Assembly: GCF_011605345.1 (NCBI RefSeq)
Contig: NZ_JAAOXM010000018.1
Coordinates: 62,001 to 126,000, forward strand
DNA length: 64,000 nt
Source: Burkholderia sp. D-99
Lineage (GTDB): Bacteria > Pseudomonadota > Gammaproteobacteria > Burkholderiales > Burkholderiaceae
Direction of reading: 5' to 3'
Shown: piece by piece, positions 18,122 through 28,205 of the stretch
How the letters are laid out: every line of letters begins with the position of its first letter
How positions within the stretch are numbered: the first letter of the stretch is position 1
Notes under the pieces: model-generated
Seen by the model: only the letters and a program-made list of their open reading frames with translations
Database searches by the model: none
Told to the model about the DNA's origin: nothing
Translations under genes and position numbers: made by a program

Positions 18122-18895
18122 TCACGCAACGAGAAGAACTTTTTTCCCAGTCTTTTTCTCAAGCTTCAGCGGTAAATACACTCTAAAAAAAATCGATCGC
18201 ACACACGCGTTCCCAACAAGCCAAACGGACATCGGAAACCCAAGAACCGACAAGACAACACACGCCACATGAGGGCCGATGTTTTCCCCAAAAATATGAT
18301 TCCCACTCATTCCGAATGCCGCAGCAAAAGGCATCAAATACCCAATCCCCGAAAGAAGCGACCCCTTTAACGGATTTCTCGACGTCAATTTATCGATATA
18401 GCCGATAAGCGAATTTCTGAAAATCAAATTCGAACCATCGTCATAATAAATTGTATTCACAACCGCATCCTTCCCGGCGGCCCGACGAAAGTCCGACAGA
18501 ACCATGAAAGAGTGCCATCCGATTATCAAAAAACAAACAATAATCACCGACACCTTCAAATTACCCGACATCGGAATACTGGATATATAAAACAGCCACA
18601 CAAACGCAATCATCGCCCATGGGGCCAATGCCAAAATAGAAACAACACCTTCAACCCAAAGCCTACGCGACCGCCGATTCATTACATAATGAAAATATAT
18701 AACAATCGACACAAAAATCTGAGCCAATAATACTGATTTCCACAATGAGGCAGCCATCACACCCATTTTAGAAAGCACATAATACATGACAACCACGATC
18801 ATGGAGACAGCCAATTCGAGCACGGCCAACTTTCCGTGCATATCTATCGGAGAACCATCACCCACGGAGTCATCGTCAACATTAGATTCCATCAT
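18122..18895 (-). CDS. Multi-pass membrane protein, candidate immunity protein for the adjacent effector
   Basis: 257 residues, strikingly AT-rich DNA for this genome (many AAA, AAT and ATA codons). Hydrophobic helices lie at about residues 24-44, 50-68, 86-106, 112-130, 178-200 and 206-230, with a soluble loop between helices four and five. The gene begins 39 bp after the effector stop. Effectors that insert into membranes are usually neutralised by polytopic inner-membrane immunity proteins, and this arrangement (vgrG, effector, two related membrane proteins) fits. GAGA lies just upstream of the tandem ATGATG start. Function is inferred from context, not from a recognised family. Confidence 0.75.
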   Translation of the reverse strand: MMESNVDDDSVGDGSPIDMHGKLAVLELAVSMIVVVMYYVLSKMGVMAASLWKSVLLAQIFVSIVIYFHYVMNRRSRRLWVEGVVSILALAPWAMIAFVWLFYISSIPMSGNLKVSVIIVCFLIIGWHSFMVLSDFRRAAGKDAVVNTIYYDDGSNLIFRNSLIGYIDKLTSRNPLKGSLLSGIGYLMPFAAAFGMSGNHIFGENIGPHVACVVLSVLGFPMSVWLVGNACVRSIFFRVYLPLKLEKKTGKKVLLVA

Positions 18896-18934
18896 TCTCG
18901 ACTCTAAATTCCCAACGAAACCAAAAACAAATTC

Positions 18935-20425
18935 TCACGGAAGAAGCATCCATTGCGACCCAGAATAATAGCCATCGTAATCTTTCGGCAACTTCTCCTC
19001 GAGCACCTTTCCTGTCTTCCGCACCATAGCTTCAATTTCATCGACTATAGCCTTGGGATTGTGCAGCAACAATTTTACAAATTTCTTCCCACTTGCATCG
19101 AATAAATAGTCCACAACCCAACCAACACTAAAAACAAGAAAAAACCCGCCTATTGCCAGCGCACCAACCGTCACCCCTGTCATCGCCGCCAATGCCACGA
19201 CAAGAGCATTAACAAGACTTATTGCCGCCCCGACCAGTGCCGCCTTGAATGCATCCACCAATAATATGGCAATCAAATCTCGAAAATCCTGATTTGGATC
19301 TGCAAACCAGACAAAAGTATCTATGCCAGCCCCAATAAAGAATGCGACTAGTGCATTTCCAGAAAAGGATCCCTTGGCTGCGTTCCACGCAGCCGCCCCT
19401 ACAGATGACCATGACCCCGCCCCTCCGGCTATCATCGCAACCTTGGTGCCGGCCTGCACTTCACGCGCATAGCCGGACAGTAGGAGGCCTACGGCCTTCC
19501 AGTCTTCCGGTCCCGTGGAGAACATGAGCACCGTCTCACGACCACGCTTGGCAAGATGAAATGATCTATCCCAGAACTTTCGTGCCCACGCCTCTTTTCC
19601 CCAAAAAGCCTCTTTGCCATACATAAACTCATTACCCACCTGCATCAAGAGCCAATTTCTCGAAAGTATATCGCCCGGATTGGGAATAAACTTGAAAGGC
19701 TTATCACCTTCCTTAAAAAATTGAAGCACCCAATTTGGCTCTTCCAGCCCGGGATGCCGCTTTACACTGAACATGTGGACGGCGTGACTTATCTCTTTTC
19801 CATCTTTAGAAAAATTTAACGCTTCATTCGTATAAATATCGGGCGCCGCCACTGGCATTTTTCTGGATTGAAACGGACTAGCGCTCAACTGGCCGGACGA
19901 GCCGTTAGATTGCGCTTGACGCGCACGATCCAGAGCCGACATTAGAATTGGCGACGGAGGCATATCGTCTAGCACTCCGGCATCCGAAATCCGGACTAAA
20001 TCCTTCGCCCATTCCTTGTCGTTGTGGAGTGTCACCAGAACGGGCGCCGGCTTGTCCTTCGGATCGTCCGAACAACCCTTCGTACAATCCATCTTGCTGA
20101 TCGGGTAACGCCCCAGCACCTTTTGGCCCTGCTTGAGAATCAGGCTCCCCTCGAAATTGCGGCCGATCCAGATGTGACACGACTCCCCATCCTTGAACGT
20201 CGTCTCACCGGTATTCACCTTCCGCTTCGTGTCATAAAAGCGCCCGTTGGGTTGATCAGGATGCGTCGTCGTGACGGTATACGTCGCGCCGGCATGAAGC
20301 TTGATGTCGAACACCACGTCCCGATGCTTGCGCAACAGCACCGTCAGTTCCGTCTCGGCCCGGCAGCTAACTGCCTCCCCCGGCAAATCAATACAAACAT
20401 TATGCTGAACAAGCGGCCTGCCCAT
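18935..20425 (-). CDS. Candidate T6SS membrane-targeting effector (VgrG-linked)
   Basis: 496 residues. The start at 20425 has GGGAGAG upstream and lies one base past the vgrG stop, implying coupled translation. The N-terminal 110 residues look beta-rich and begin close to normal host composition. The 3' two-thirds are clearly AT-richer. The C-terminal third holds hydrophobic segments at about residues 356-374, 383-414 and 417-442, then an amphipathic Lys/Glu-rich tail. There is no signal peptide, PAAR or catalytic motif I recognise. The layout recalls membrane-disrupting T6SS effectors (VasX, Tse4, Tme types), with which no homology is claimed. The two downstream polytopic membrane proteins are the natural immunity candidates. 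Confidence 0.7.
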   Translation of the reverse strand: MGRPLVQHNVCIDLPGEAVSCRAETELTVLLRKHRDVVFDIKLHAGATYTVTTTHPDQPNGRFYDTKRKVNTGETTFKDGESCHIWIGRNFEGSLILKQGQKVLGRYPISKMDCTKGCSDDPKDKPAPVLVTLHNDKEWAKDLVRISDAGVLDDMPPSPILMSALDRARQAQSNGSSGQLSASPFQSRKMPVAAPDIYTNEALNFSKDGKEISHAVHMFSVKRHPGLEEPNWVLQFFKEGDKPFKFIPNPGDILSRNWLLMQVGNEFMYGKEAFWGKEAWARKFWDRSFHLAKRGRETVLMFSTGPEDWKAVGLLLSGYAREVQAGTKVAMIAGGAGSWSSVGAAAWNAAKGSFSGNALVAFFIGAGIDTFVWFADPNQDFRDLIAILLVDAFKAALVGAAISLVNALVVALAAMTGVTVGALAIGGFFLVFSVGWVVDYLFDASGKKFVKLLLHNPKAIVDEIEAMVRKTGKVLEEKLPKDYDGYYSGSQWMLLP

Positions 20426-20426
20426 T

Positions 20427-23105
20427 TCACTCTCCCGTCCGTTTGACCTGGCTGGCCACGAACTCGTCAAAATCGATGTTCTTCAATTCCGCCTTGCCTT
20501 CCGCGTCGAGCGCAACGCTATGCTCGGTTCCGTCCTCGGTCGCGAACTTGATCGGCTCCCCGTGCGGCACGTTCCCGTCGGCGTCGACATAGCGAATCCG
20601 CATGTCCGCCTTGCGGCCTTCCGTCTTGAACGTCTTGTGCATGCTCGTCGGCCCGCTGAACGCGTGCTGCCCGCCCTTCACGTCGATCTGGCCCGGTGCG
20701 TGGATCTCGATGTTGCCGTCCTTGATCCGGACATACGCGCCGCCCGACGTCAGCAGGATCTCCTGCTTCGCGACACCCTCGATCGAGGCCGTCGCCGACA
20801 ACATCTTGATCGCCTTCTGCGCAATCATCTCGACGCTGTCGTTGTGCGCCTGTATCTCGACCGGCCCCTTGCCGGCAAAGAGCTTCATGCCCGCGTTCTG
20901 CACGAACAGGCTGAGCTTGTCCTTGACGCTCGCCACCAGCGACTTCCCGCTCGCGAGATGCGTGCTCTGACCGCTGACGAGGTTCACATGCCGGTCTGCT
21001 GCCACGTGCGCGCTTTGCTGCGACGACACCCCGATCCCCGCCGGGCTAGCAAACAGCATCACCGGCTCCTTGAACACATTCGCATCGCCTGTCCCGCCAC
21101 CCGACGTCCTGCCGCCCGACGACGCACCGGCCACGCTGTTCTTCGTCGCATCGGCGAACTGCTTCAGCGCGTCGTGACCGGCGCCGAGACTTTCGGCCTG
21201 ATGCATTTCACTGGCCTGCGACATCGATTCGAGCAGCCCGTCGGCATCCGTGAGCTGCTGCCGCGCTTCGCTCGCATCGAGCGGCTGGCTGTTCGCCTCT
21301 TTCGGATGCGTCGTCACGTACAGCCCCTGCCCGGCACGCACGGCGCCATACGCATCCGTGCGCAGGTCGAAGCCCGAGCCGAGATAGGCGCCGCGCGTGT
21401 TGCCGTTCTGTTCGATCAGGTAGCCGAGATGCAGCAGCGAATTCGCGCTGCTGCTGAACAGGCGCGCACGGTTCTGCCCAGTCGCGTCGTCGAGCACCAT
21501 CTCGTTGTGACCCGATCCTGCATACTCCTTCGACCGGAAGCCCGACAGAATCCCGTCGCTATGCCATTGGGGCTTGGTGGCCCCGTTGTAGACGCGATGC
21601 ATCACGATCGGCCGGTCGCAGTCGCCGCCGATGTAGCCAATCAGCACTTCCTCGCCGATCCGCGGAATATGCACGCCGCCGTAACCGCCGCCGGTATCCG
21701 ACTGCATGACGCGCACCCAGCACGACGCGGTTTCGCGTCCGTCGCTCTGCCGGTCCCAGACGAACATGACCTTGATCCGGTTCAGTGCGTCCGTATAGAC
21801 CTCCTCGCCCTTCGGCCCGACGACGACGGCCGTTTCGAGCTGCATCGCGGGCTTCCGGTGCTCGAACGGGCTGCGATACGGCACCGCCGCGCGTTGCGCT
21901 TCGACTTCGACGAGATAGAACCCGGCCGAACCGTCGTCATGCCCGACTTCGAACGCAGCCGCCGTACCGTGACCGGCTTTCGCCTGCGCCAGCTGTGCCT
22001 GCAGGCTATGCGGGAAGTTCGCTTCGTGGTCCGAGATCGGCAGGTTGTTCTCGATGTACCGCGACACCTTCAACGCCGCGAATTCCCGCTCTGGCGCCGA
22101 ATCACGGTCGTGCTCGGGATGATCCGCCAGCGTGAAGCGCCGCCCTGCGTCGATCCCGCGCACACCGCCCACGCCGAAGAAGCGTTTCGCGCGCGACTCC
22201 CATTGCTCCAGGCGAATCTTCGACAGATGTTCGCCGCGATCCTGCCCCGCGTACGTGTATGCGCCGGTGTATTCGTAGATTTCCGTCTGGCCCGGCAGAT
22301 CGCCCTGGCCGCCCTTCGTGGGCAACGTCGTGCCGTTCGGATTGCCGGCCGTCGACGGCGACTTGTAATCGAACGTGCGTGTGGTGTGCAGCGAACTCTG
22401 CAAGGTCCGCGACGCGGCCCATTGCGTGAAACCGGCGGTTTCGCCTCCCGTTCCCGAGCGGTCGAACCGCACGGTTTTCGGCGACAGTTCGTCGACCGCG
22501 TGCAGGTCGTCGGTGATGACGAGCGTATGCGCGCTGCCGTCCTCCGCATGCCGCCAGAAGCCGAACAGCCCTTCGTCCTCCATCAGGCGATGCACGAAGT
22601 TCCAGTCGGTTTCGCTCTGGCGACAGTAGGACCGCGACGGCAGCGGCTTCGACAGCGCGAACTGATAGCGCCCCTTTGCCTGCGGATGCGTATCGAACAC
22701 GTCGGCCAGGATCGCGTCGACCGGCTTGTCCTGCCAGTACCGCATGTCGCTGCGGAACTGGAGGAAGTGCATCCACGACGCGAAGGTCAGCTGGTAGCCC
22801 GACAGGCTGCCGTCCGTGCCGAGCCTGCGCGCCGTATGGACATGGCCGTTGATCGGGAGATACGACTGGTCCGCCTGCTGGATCCACAACGTCATCGGCT
22901 TCGCGATCAGCGTCTTGAGCTCGATGTCGCTGGCGGTCGACACGATGTCGAGCACCACGCTGAAGTCGCGACCCAGCTCGGAACAGATCACGGCCCGGCG
23001 CGGCACCAGCGCGTTGTTCGGCAGCGACGGGATGTCCGTCTTCAGCAGGCGATCCTGCTGAATCAGGCCACCGCGAATCGCCTGTGCCAGTTCGGTCAGG
23101 TTCAT
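20427..23105 (-). CDS. vgrG: T6SS spike protein VgrG (first copy)
   Basis: 892 residues. The N-terminal two-thirds are the gp27/gp5-like spike: QQADQSYLPINGHVHTARRL, the strongly conserved WVRVMQSDTGGGYGGVHIPR followed by IGEEVLIGYIGGDCDRP in the OB fold, and a DUF2345 beta-prism (about residues 590-800). After the prism comes a short beta-rich extension of about 60 residues (YVDADGNVPHGEPIKF), resembling the transthyretin-like adaptors that load cargo. It should cap the Hcp tube and carry the effector encoded one base downstream. It is about as similar to the second VgrG (49,959-53,138) as recent paralogues are. Confidence 0.95.
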   Translation of the reverse strand: MNLTELAQAIRGGLIQQDRLLKTDIPSLPNNALVPRRAVICSELGRDFSVVLDIVSTASDIELKTLIAKPMTLWIQQADQSYLPINGHVHTARRLGTDGSLSGYQLTFASWMHFLQFRSDMRYWQDKPVDAILADVFDTHPQAKGRYQFALSKPLPSRSYCRQSETDWNFVHRLMEDEGLFGFWRHAEDGSAHTLVITDDLHAVDELSPKTVRFDRSGTGGETAGFTQWAASRTLQSSLHTTRTFDYKSPSTAGNPNGTTLPTKGGQGDLPGQTEIYEYTGAYTYAGQDRGEHLSKIRLEQWESRAKRFFGVGGVRGIDAGRRFTLADHPEHDRDSAPEREFAALKVSRYIENNLPISDHEANFPHSLQAQLAQAKAGHGTAAAFEVGHDDGSAGFYLVEVEAQRAAVPYRSPFEHRKPAMQLETAVVVGPKGEEVYTDALNRIKVMFVWDRQSDGRETASCWVRVMQSDTGGGYGGVHIPRIGEEVLIGYIGGDCDRPIVMHRVYNGATKPQWHSDGILSGFRSKEYAGSGHNEMVLDDATGQNRARLFSSSANSLLHLGYLIEQNGNTRGAYLGSGFDLRTDAYGAVRAGQGLYVTTHPKEANSQPLDASEARQQLTDADGLLESMSQASEMHQAESLGAGHDALKQFADATKNSVAGASSGGRTSGGGTGDANVFKEPVMLFASPAGIGVSSQQSAHVAADRHVNLVSGQSTHLASGKSLVASVKDKLSLFVQNAGMKLFAGKGPVEIQAHNDSVEMIAQKAIKMLSATASIEGVAKQEILLTSGGAYVRIKDGNIEIHAPGQIDVKGGQHAFSGPTSMHKTFKTEGRKADMRIRYVDADGNVPHGEPIKFATEDGTEHSVALDAEGKAELKNIDFDEFVASQVKRTGE

Positions 23106-23227
23106 GCGTCAATCCACGTTCTTGTCTGCCGCGGGCCCGCCGGGCCCGCGCTCTCAGGAAAAAGCCCTGCTCTCAGGTCGCGACGGCGTCCCGGACCCGC
23201 ATCGGATGTGCCGCGCCGGCACCGCCG

Positions 23228-24349
23228 TCACGACTGCTCGTCGGGCCTCACGCCCAGCAGCTCGCGAATGTGCGACAGCGAGCCGTCGTCCTTCACGACG
23301 CTCTCGAGCCACTTGTGCAGCGGCATGTCGGCCCATTCGGCGGCCTTGTCGGCGAGATACGCAACCGGGCTGTGCGGCTCGGTCTGGCGGAAATAGCGGG
23401 CGACCGCGCGCAACTGGTCGACGGCCTGCGCACGGTTCTGGATGCCGGCGATCATCTGCGTCACCGGGGCGCGCGGAACGGGCTGTGGCTGCACGTGGGT
23501 CTCCTCGGTCTGGATCGGATTGCCGAACACCGGCTCGATGCGCTCGGGTTGCGCCTGCGGTGCCGACTGTGTGTGCGGCGCGCTGCCGGTATAACCCTGC
23601 TCGCGCGCAAAGCGCTCGGCGAGCCGGTACACGGTCTCGAACGCGTCGCGCGCCTGGCGAAAGCTCGGCGCCGAATCGCCCGCACGCTCGACGAGCCGCT
23701 CCTCGAACGCATCGAGCGCGAATTCGAACGCCTTCAGGTTCGCGAGCAGCGCCGTGTAGAACGCGATCGACGTCACGCGCCGCGACGAATCGATCTGCTC
23801 GATCGACGGCTTGCCGCGTGCGATGTCGTCGGCGTGTTCGGGGTCGCGCTTGATGGCCTGCGCGACGTGCTGCGCCACTTCCCAGTCGAGTGTGCTGAAC
23901 GCGTTCGACGCGCCGTCCGTCATCGGTACCGCACGCAGCAGCTCGGCCGTGCGGCCGGACAGCCACGCGACGTTGCCGAGCCGGTGCTCGGTGTCGTCGT
24001 CTTCGGGCAGCGGGTGCACGGTGTCCCAGAACTCGCGGCACAGGCCCTCGAGCAGCGCATAACCTTCGGTGAGGCCGGTGATGCCGTCCTCGAGCGCGAG
24101 CGCCTCGGTCAGCCACACGGCGAGCCGCAGGTCCTTCGTACGCGTGCGCAGCAGCTCGCCCGCGTGGTCGACGACGAAGCCCCAGTCGGCCTCCTTGATC
24201 TCGGTCACCCATTCGCCCTGGTCGAGCGTCGGATCGTCGTAGCGCCGCGCGTCCTGGATCGCGTCGAATTCGTTCGAAAACAGCAGGTCGTCGCCGCTGG
24301 GCGACGCATCGCTGATCGGCGTCAGCAGCTCGGGGAGATTGATCGGCAT
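23228..24349 (-). CDS. tssA: T6SS assembly chaperone TssA (ImpA_N type)
   Basis: 373 residues. The N-terminal ImpA_N domain (LLTPISDASPSGDDLLFSNE and the following DWGFVVDHAGELL region) is clear, joined by a Gln/Pro-rich linker (about residues 265-300) to a C-terminal domain ending in DKAAEWADMPLHKWLESVVK. This is the TssA1-like class that primes baseplate formation and caps the growing sheath. It follows clpV by 42 bp in the leftward operon. Confidence 0.93.
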   Translation of the reverse strand: MPINLPELLTPISDASPSGDDLLFSNEFDAIQDARRYDDPTLDQGEWVTEIKEADWGFVVDHAGELLRTRTKDLRLAVWLTEALALEDGITGLTEGYALLEGLCREFWDTVHPLPEDDDTEHRLGNVAWLSGRTAELLRAVPMTDGASNAFSTLDWEVAQHVAQAIKRDPEHADDIARGKPSIEQIDSSRRVTSIAFYTALLANLKAFEFALDAFEERLVERAGDSAPSFRQARDAFETVYRLAERFAREQGYTGSAPHTQSAPQAQPERIEPVFGNPIQTEETHVQPQPVPRAPVTQMIAGIQNRAQAVDQLRAVARYFRQTEPHSPVAYLADKAAEWADMPLHKWLESVVKDDGSLSHIRELLGVRPDEQS

Positions 24350-24391
24350 GGTTCGGTCAGTTCATCAATGCGGGGTGTTGCGCGGCCGCGC

Positions 24392-27061
24392 TCATTCGAC
24401 GGTGTACGTGAATTCGCCGGCCTCGTCCGCGCGCACCGCGATGCGCGCGATGGCCTCGCCGTCGGCGATCCGGCCAAGCACGTGGCCCGCGATCTCCGGC
24501 AGCAGCGTGCCGTTCAGGATATGGTCGACGTTGCGGGCGCCCGAATCGACTTCTGTGCAGCGCGCGAGCACCGCGTCGACGAGCGACTCGTCCCATTCGA
24601 ACGCCGCCTTGTGGTTCGCCTCGATCCGGCGGCGGATGCGCTCGAGCTTCAGCTCGATGATCTCGGCCAGCACGTCGTCGGAAATCGGGTAGTACGGCAC
24701 GACCTTCATGCGCCCGAGGAACGCGGGCTTGAACGTCTTGTACAGCTGCGGGCGCAGCGTCTCGGCGAGCGCGTCCGGATCGGGCAGTTCCTCGGCCGGC
24801 TTGTTCAGGCACGCCTGCATCACCGCGGTCGACCCGACGTTCGACGTCAGGATGATCAGCGTGTTGCGGAAGTCGATCTCGCGCCCTTCCGCATCGTCCA
24901 TCGCGCCCTTGTCGAACACCTGGAAGAACATCTCGAGCACGTCGGGATGCGCCTTCTCGACCTCGTCGAGCAGCACGACGGAATACGGGTTGCGGCGCAC
25001 GGCCTCGGTCAGCACGCCGCCTTCACCATAGCCGACGTAGCCCGGCGGCGAGCCCTTCAGGCCCGACACGCTGTGCGCTTCCTGGTACTCGCTCATGTTG
25101 ATCGTGACCATCTTGCGCTCGCCGCCGTACAGGATGTCGGCCAGCGCGAGCGCCGTCTCGGTCTTGCCGACGCCCGACGGCCCGACGAACATGAACACGC
25201 CGCGCGGCTTGTTCGGATCCTCGAGGTTCGCGGTCGCGGTGCGCACGCGCTGCGCGATCGCGTCGAGCGCGTGGTCCTGGCCGATCACGCGCGCGGCGAG
25301 CAGCGGCTGCAGGTTCAGCACGGTGTCGATCTCGTCCTTCACCATCCGGCCGAGCGGAATGCCCGTCCACGCGGCGACGATCTCGGCAACCACGTGACCG
25401 TCGACCTGCAGCGGCACCATCGGCTCGCCGCCCTGCAGCGCATGCAGCGCAGCGACGCGTTCGGCGAGCTTGTCGCGGGTGGCCTGCACGTCGACCGGCT
25501 GGCCGTCTTCCGACGGGCCGCGTGCCTTGTCGAGCGTTTCTCGCAGTTCGGTGATCTCGGCGACGATCACGCGCTCGGCTTCGTAACGTGCTTCGTCCTT
25601 CGCGAGTTGTTCCAGCGCCGCGTCGCGCGCACCGCGCAGCTCGCCGAGCCGCTCGTCGTGCGCCGCGCCGCCGGCCGCCTCGCGCTCCAGCGACGCGATT
25701 TCCGCGTCGATCCGCTCGATGCGCTTCTTCGTATCGTCGATCGCCGCGGGCGTCGCGCTGTGCGCGAGCGCGACCTTCGCGCACGCGGTGTCGAGCACGC
25801 TGATCGCCTTGTCCGGCAGCTGGCGGCCGCTGATGTAGCGGTGCGACAGGCGCACGGCCTCGGTGATCGCATCGTCGAGGATCCGCACGTTGAAGTGCTT
25901 TTCCATCAGGCCGGACATGCCGCGCAGCATCGCGGCCGCGAGCGGCTCGCTCGGCTCCTCGACCTTCACGACCTGGAAACGCCGCGCAAGCGCCGCGTCC
26001 TTCTCGAAGTACTTCTTGTATTCGCTCCACGTCGTCGCGGCGATCGTGCGCAGCTCGCCGCGCGCGAGCGCCGGCTTCAACAGGTTCGCCGCGTCGTTCT
26101 GGCCGGCCTGGCCGCCCGCGCCGATGATCGTGTGCGCCTCGTCGATGAACAGGATGATCGGATGCGCGCTCTTCTTCACCTCGTCGATCACGCTCTTCAG
26201 GCGATTCTCGAACTCGCCCTTCACGCTCGCGCCTGCCTGCAGCAGCCCCATGTCGAGCACGTGCAGCGCGACGCCGCGCAACGGCGGCGGCACGTCGTCG
26301 GCCGCGATGCGCAGCGCGAGGCCCTCGACAACGGCCGTTTTACCGACACCGGCCTCGCCGGTCATGATCGGGTTGTTCTGGCGGCGGCGCATCAGGATGT
26401 CGATCGCCTGGCGGATCTCGGCTTCGCGGCCGATCACCGGGTCGATCTTGCCGTCGCGTGCGCGTTGCGTGAGGTTGGTCGTGTACGTGTCGAGTGCGGG
26501 CGTCTTCGACGGGCCGGCCGCGGGTGCTGCGCCGTCGGCTGCCGGCGCCAGGCCGCCGTCGTCCGTATCGGCCTGGCGCGGCTCGGCCTCGCTCGACCCG
26601 GCCGTGATTTCGTCGAACTTGTGCTTCAGGTCAGTCACGTTCATTTCCGCGAACTGCGACGACATCCGCTGCGCGAACTGCGCGAGATCCGGCGCGGTCA
26701 GCAGCGCGAGCAGCAGGTGCCCGGAACGGATGCGGCCGAGCTGCGAATCGAGCGACGCGATCAGCCACGCCTGTTCGAACAGCGCGATCAGGTGCACGGA
26801 AAACACCGGCGTGCGCGTGTTGCCGGTCTTCAGGCGTGTCAGCTCGCGCTCCAGATCGGCGCGCAGCGCATGCGGATCGACACGGCTCGCGCGCAGCGCG
26901 AGCGGCAGGTCACCCGCCGGCTCCTCGAGCAACGCGAGGAACAGGTGCTCCAGATCGACCTCGTAATGGCCGCGCGCCAGGCACGCGCTCGCCGCACGCT
27001 CGGTCGCGTGGCGGCACAGCGGGTTCAGTTTCGTGATCAGGGTCTTCAGAGGCGTGCTCAT
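24392..27061 (-). CDS. clpV: T6SS sheath-recycling AAA+ ATPase ClpV (TssH)
   Basis: 889 residues. An N-domain that binds the contracted sheath (residues 1-150) and an Ala/Pro-rich linker precede two AAA+ modules with intact Walker A motifs (GEAGVGKT near residue 235, GPSGVGKT near 628) and Walker B motifs (ILFIDEAHTI and VLLDEVEKAH). The middle coiled region (about residues 420-510) is typical of ClpB/ClpV. It disassembles contracted TssBC sheaths so subunits can be reused. It sits 43 bp after tssG. Confidence 0.97.
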   Translation of the reverse strand: MSTPLKTLITKLNPLCRHATERAASACLARGHYEVDLEHLFLALLEEPAGDLPLALRASRVDPHALRADLERELTRLKTGNTRTPVFSVHLIALFEQAWLIASLDSQLGRIRSGHLLLALLTAPDLAQFAQRMSSQFAEMNVTDLKHKFDEITAGSSEAEPRQADTDDGGLAPAADGAAPAAGPSKTPALDTYTTNLTQRARDGKIDPVIGREAEIRQAIDILMRRRQNNPIMTGEAGVGKTAVVEGLALRIAADDVPPPLRGVALHVLDMGLLQAGASVKGEFENRLKSVIDEVKKSAHPIILFIDEAHTIIGAGGQAGQNDAANLLKPALARGELRTIAATTWSEYKKYFEKDAALARRFQVVKVEEPSEPLAAAMLRGMSGLMEKHFNVRILDDAITEAVRLSHRYISGRQLPDKAISVLDTACAKVALAHSATPAAIDDTKKRIERIDAEIASLEREAAGGAAHDERLGELRGARDAALEQLAKDEARYEAERVIVAEITELRETLDKARGPSEDGQPVDVQATRDKLAERVAALHALQGGEPMVPLQVDGHVVAEIVAAWTGIPLGRMVKDEIDTVLNLQPLLAARVIGQDHALDAIAQRVRTATANLEDPNKPRGVFMFVGPSGVGKTETALALADILYGGERKMVTINMSEYQEAHSVSGLKGSPPGYVGYGEGGVLTEAVRRNPYSVVLLDEVEKAHPDVLEMFFQVFDKGAMDDAEGREIDFRNTLIILTSNVGSTAVMQACLNKPAEELPDPDALAETLRPQLYKTFKPAFLGRMKVVPYYPISDDVLAEIIELKLERIRRRIEANHKAAFEWDESLVDAVLARCTEVDSGARNVDHILNGTLLPEIAGHVLGRIADGEAIARIAVRADEAGEFTYTVE

Positions 27062-27104
27062 GGCGTCGATCTCAGGTTCGATTGCGTGTTGTTGTCGTTC
27101 GTAA

Positions 27105-28205
27105 TCAATGAATCACGTGCAGTTCGTAGCGTGCGTCGGAGCGGTCCTCGATCGCGTCGCGCGTGCACAGGAACGCGTCCCAGCCGAGCCGCGAGCCGGC
27201 GCCGAGCACGCTCGCACCGACCTCGGTGCGCTTGAGCACAAGCTTCACCTCGTATTCGAGCGTGACGCCGGCGAGCAACGTCAGCATCCGCTCCAGCGCG
27301 ACGGCCTGCGCGCCGCCGGGCAGGAAGGCCTCGTAGTCGCGCTTGGACAGCGGACCGACGATGATCCGCGCACGCATGTCACGCTGCCATACCCGTTCGC
27401 CGACGAGCGCCGTCGCGCCGAGCACCGCGTTGACCTCGCCGAGCACGCTCAGCTGGTCGGGCGGCACGTCGTACCACTTGCCGACGAACTGATCGATCTT
27501 CACCGGCACGCGGAAATAGTCGGACAGCGTGCGCTGCAGGTATGCGGCCGACATCGGCCGGTGCCGCGCGGCCAGCGCATAGCCGGCAACGGCCTCGTCG
27601 AGCACGCCACCCACGCCGGCCGCGAGGCTGTCGCGCACTTCGTCGCTCGGCACGCCCGCGATCGCGAGCAGCAGCGGTAGATAGCGCTCGTCGCGATCGA
27701 GCTCGTAATGGAACGGCAGCCGGTATTTCTTCCACGCGGCATAGAACAGCGCGGTCGCGCGGTTCGAGAACACGTCGAAGAATGCACGCGCCGCGTGGTC
27801 GCGCTTCAGGTGCTCGCGCGCGACGATCTGCTCGGTGTAATGCAGCGGCAGCGCGCCCTGCCCGCCGAGCAGCCCGAAGAACGCAGGCGTCAGCTCGACG
27901 TGGCCGAGCTCGCCGGCCGCGAGTGCGGCGCCGCGCTGCTCGCCCGTCTTCAGTTGCGTGCCGTCTTCGTCGAACGAGCGCGCGCCTTCGATCTCGCTCG
28001 GCGGAAAGCCGAGCGACAGCGTGTTGCGGAATTCGATGCGCTGCGCGACCACGTCGCCCTGCCGCCATGCGCCAGGCGCATCCGACGCCTGCCGCGCGAA
28101 CAGCCCTTCGAGCACGCGCACGGCCTGGAAGAACTCGAAGCGGTGCGGTTCGTCGAGCAGCGCGTCGACTACGCCAGGATCGATTCGCCGGTCCGGGGCT
28201 TGCAT
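27105..28205 (-). CDS. tssG: T6SS baseplate protein TssG
   Basis: 366 residues. The family N-terminus is visible (DEPHRFEFFQAVRVLEGLFA), followed by IEFRNTLSLGFPPSEI and LTPAFFGLLGGQGALPLHYT, both diagnostic of TssG (VasB/ImpH). It joins TssF, TssE and TssK in baseplate wedges. I chose the ATG at 28205, inside the end of tssF, because GGAGAT lies at correct spacing; the 37-bp overlap implies coupled translation and equal dosing with tssF. Confidence 0.94.
   Translation of the reverse strand: MQAPDRRIDPGVVDALLDEPHRFEFFQAVRVLEGLFARQASDAPGAWRQGDVVAQRIEFRNTLSLGFPPSEIEGARSFDEDGTQLKTGEQRGAALAAGELGHVELTPAFFGLLGGQGALPLHYTEQIVAREHLKRDHAARAFFDVFSNRATALFYAAWKKYRLPFHYELDRDERYLPLLLAIAGVPSDEVRDSLAAGVGGVLDEAVAGYALAARHRPMSAAYLQRTLSDYFRVPVKIDQFVGKWYDVPPDQLSVLGEVNAVLGATALVGERVWQRDMRARIIVGPLSKRDYEAFLPGGAQAVALERMLTLLAGVTLEYEVKLVLKRTEVGASVLGAGSRLGWDAFLCTRDAIEDRSDARYELHVIH

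Noticed and set aside
20520..23396. A 958-residue plus-strand frame opposite vgrG
   Set aside because: It is antisense to a certain vgrG and shows only Arg/His/Leu-rich low-complexity sequence.
23084..27235. A 1,383-residue open frame on the plus strand opposite tssA and clpV
   Set aside because: It is antisense to two certain T6SS genes, its product is almost all Arg/Leu/Ala/Val with no domain, and such long shadow frames are expected where third positions are nearly always G or C.
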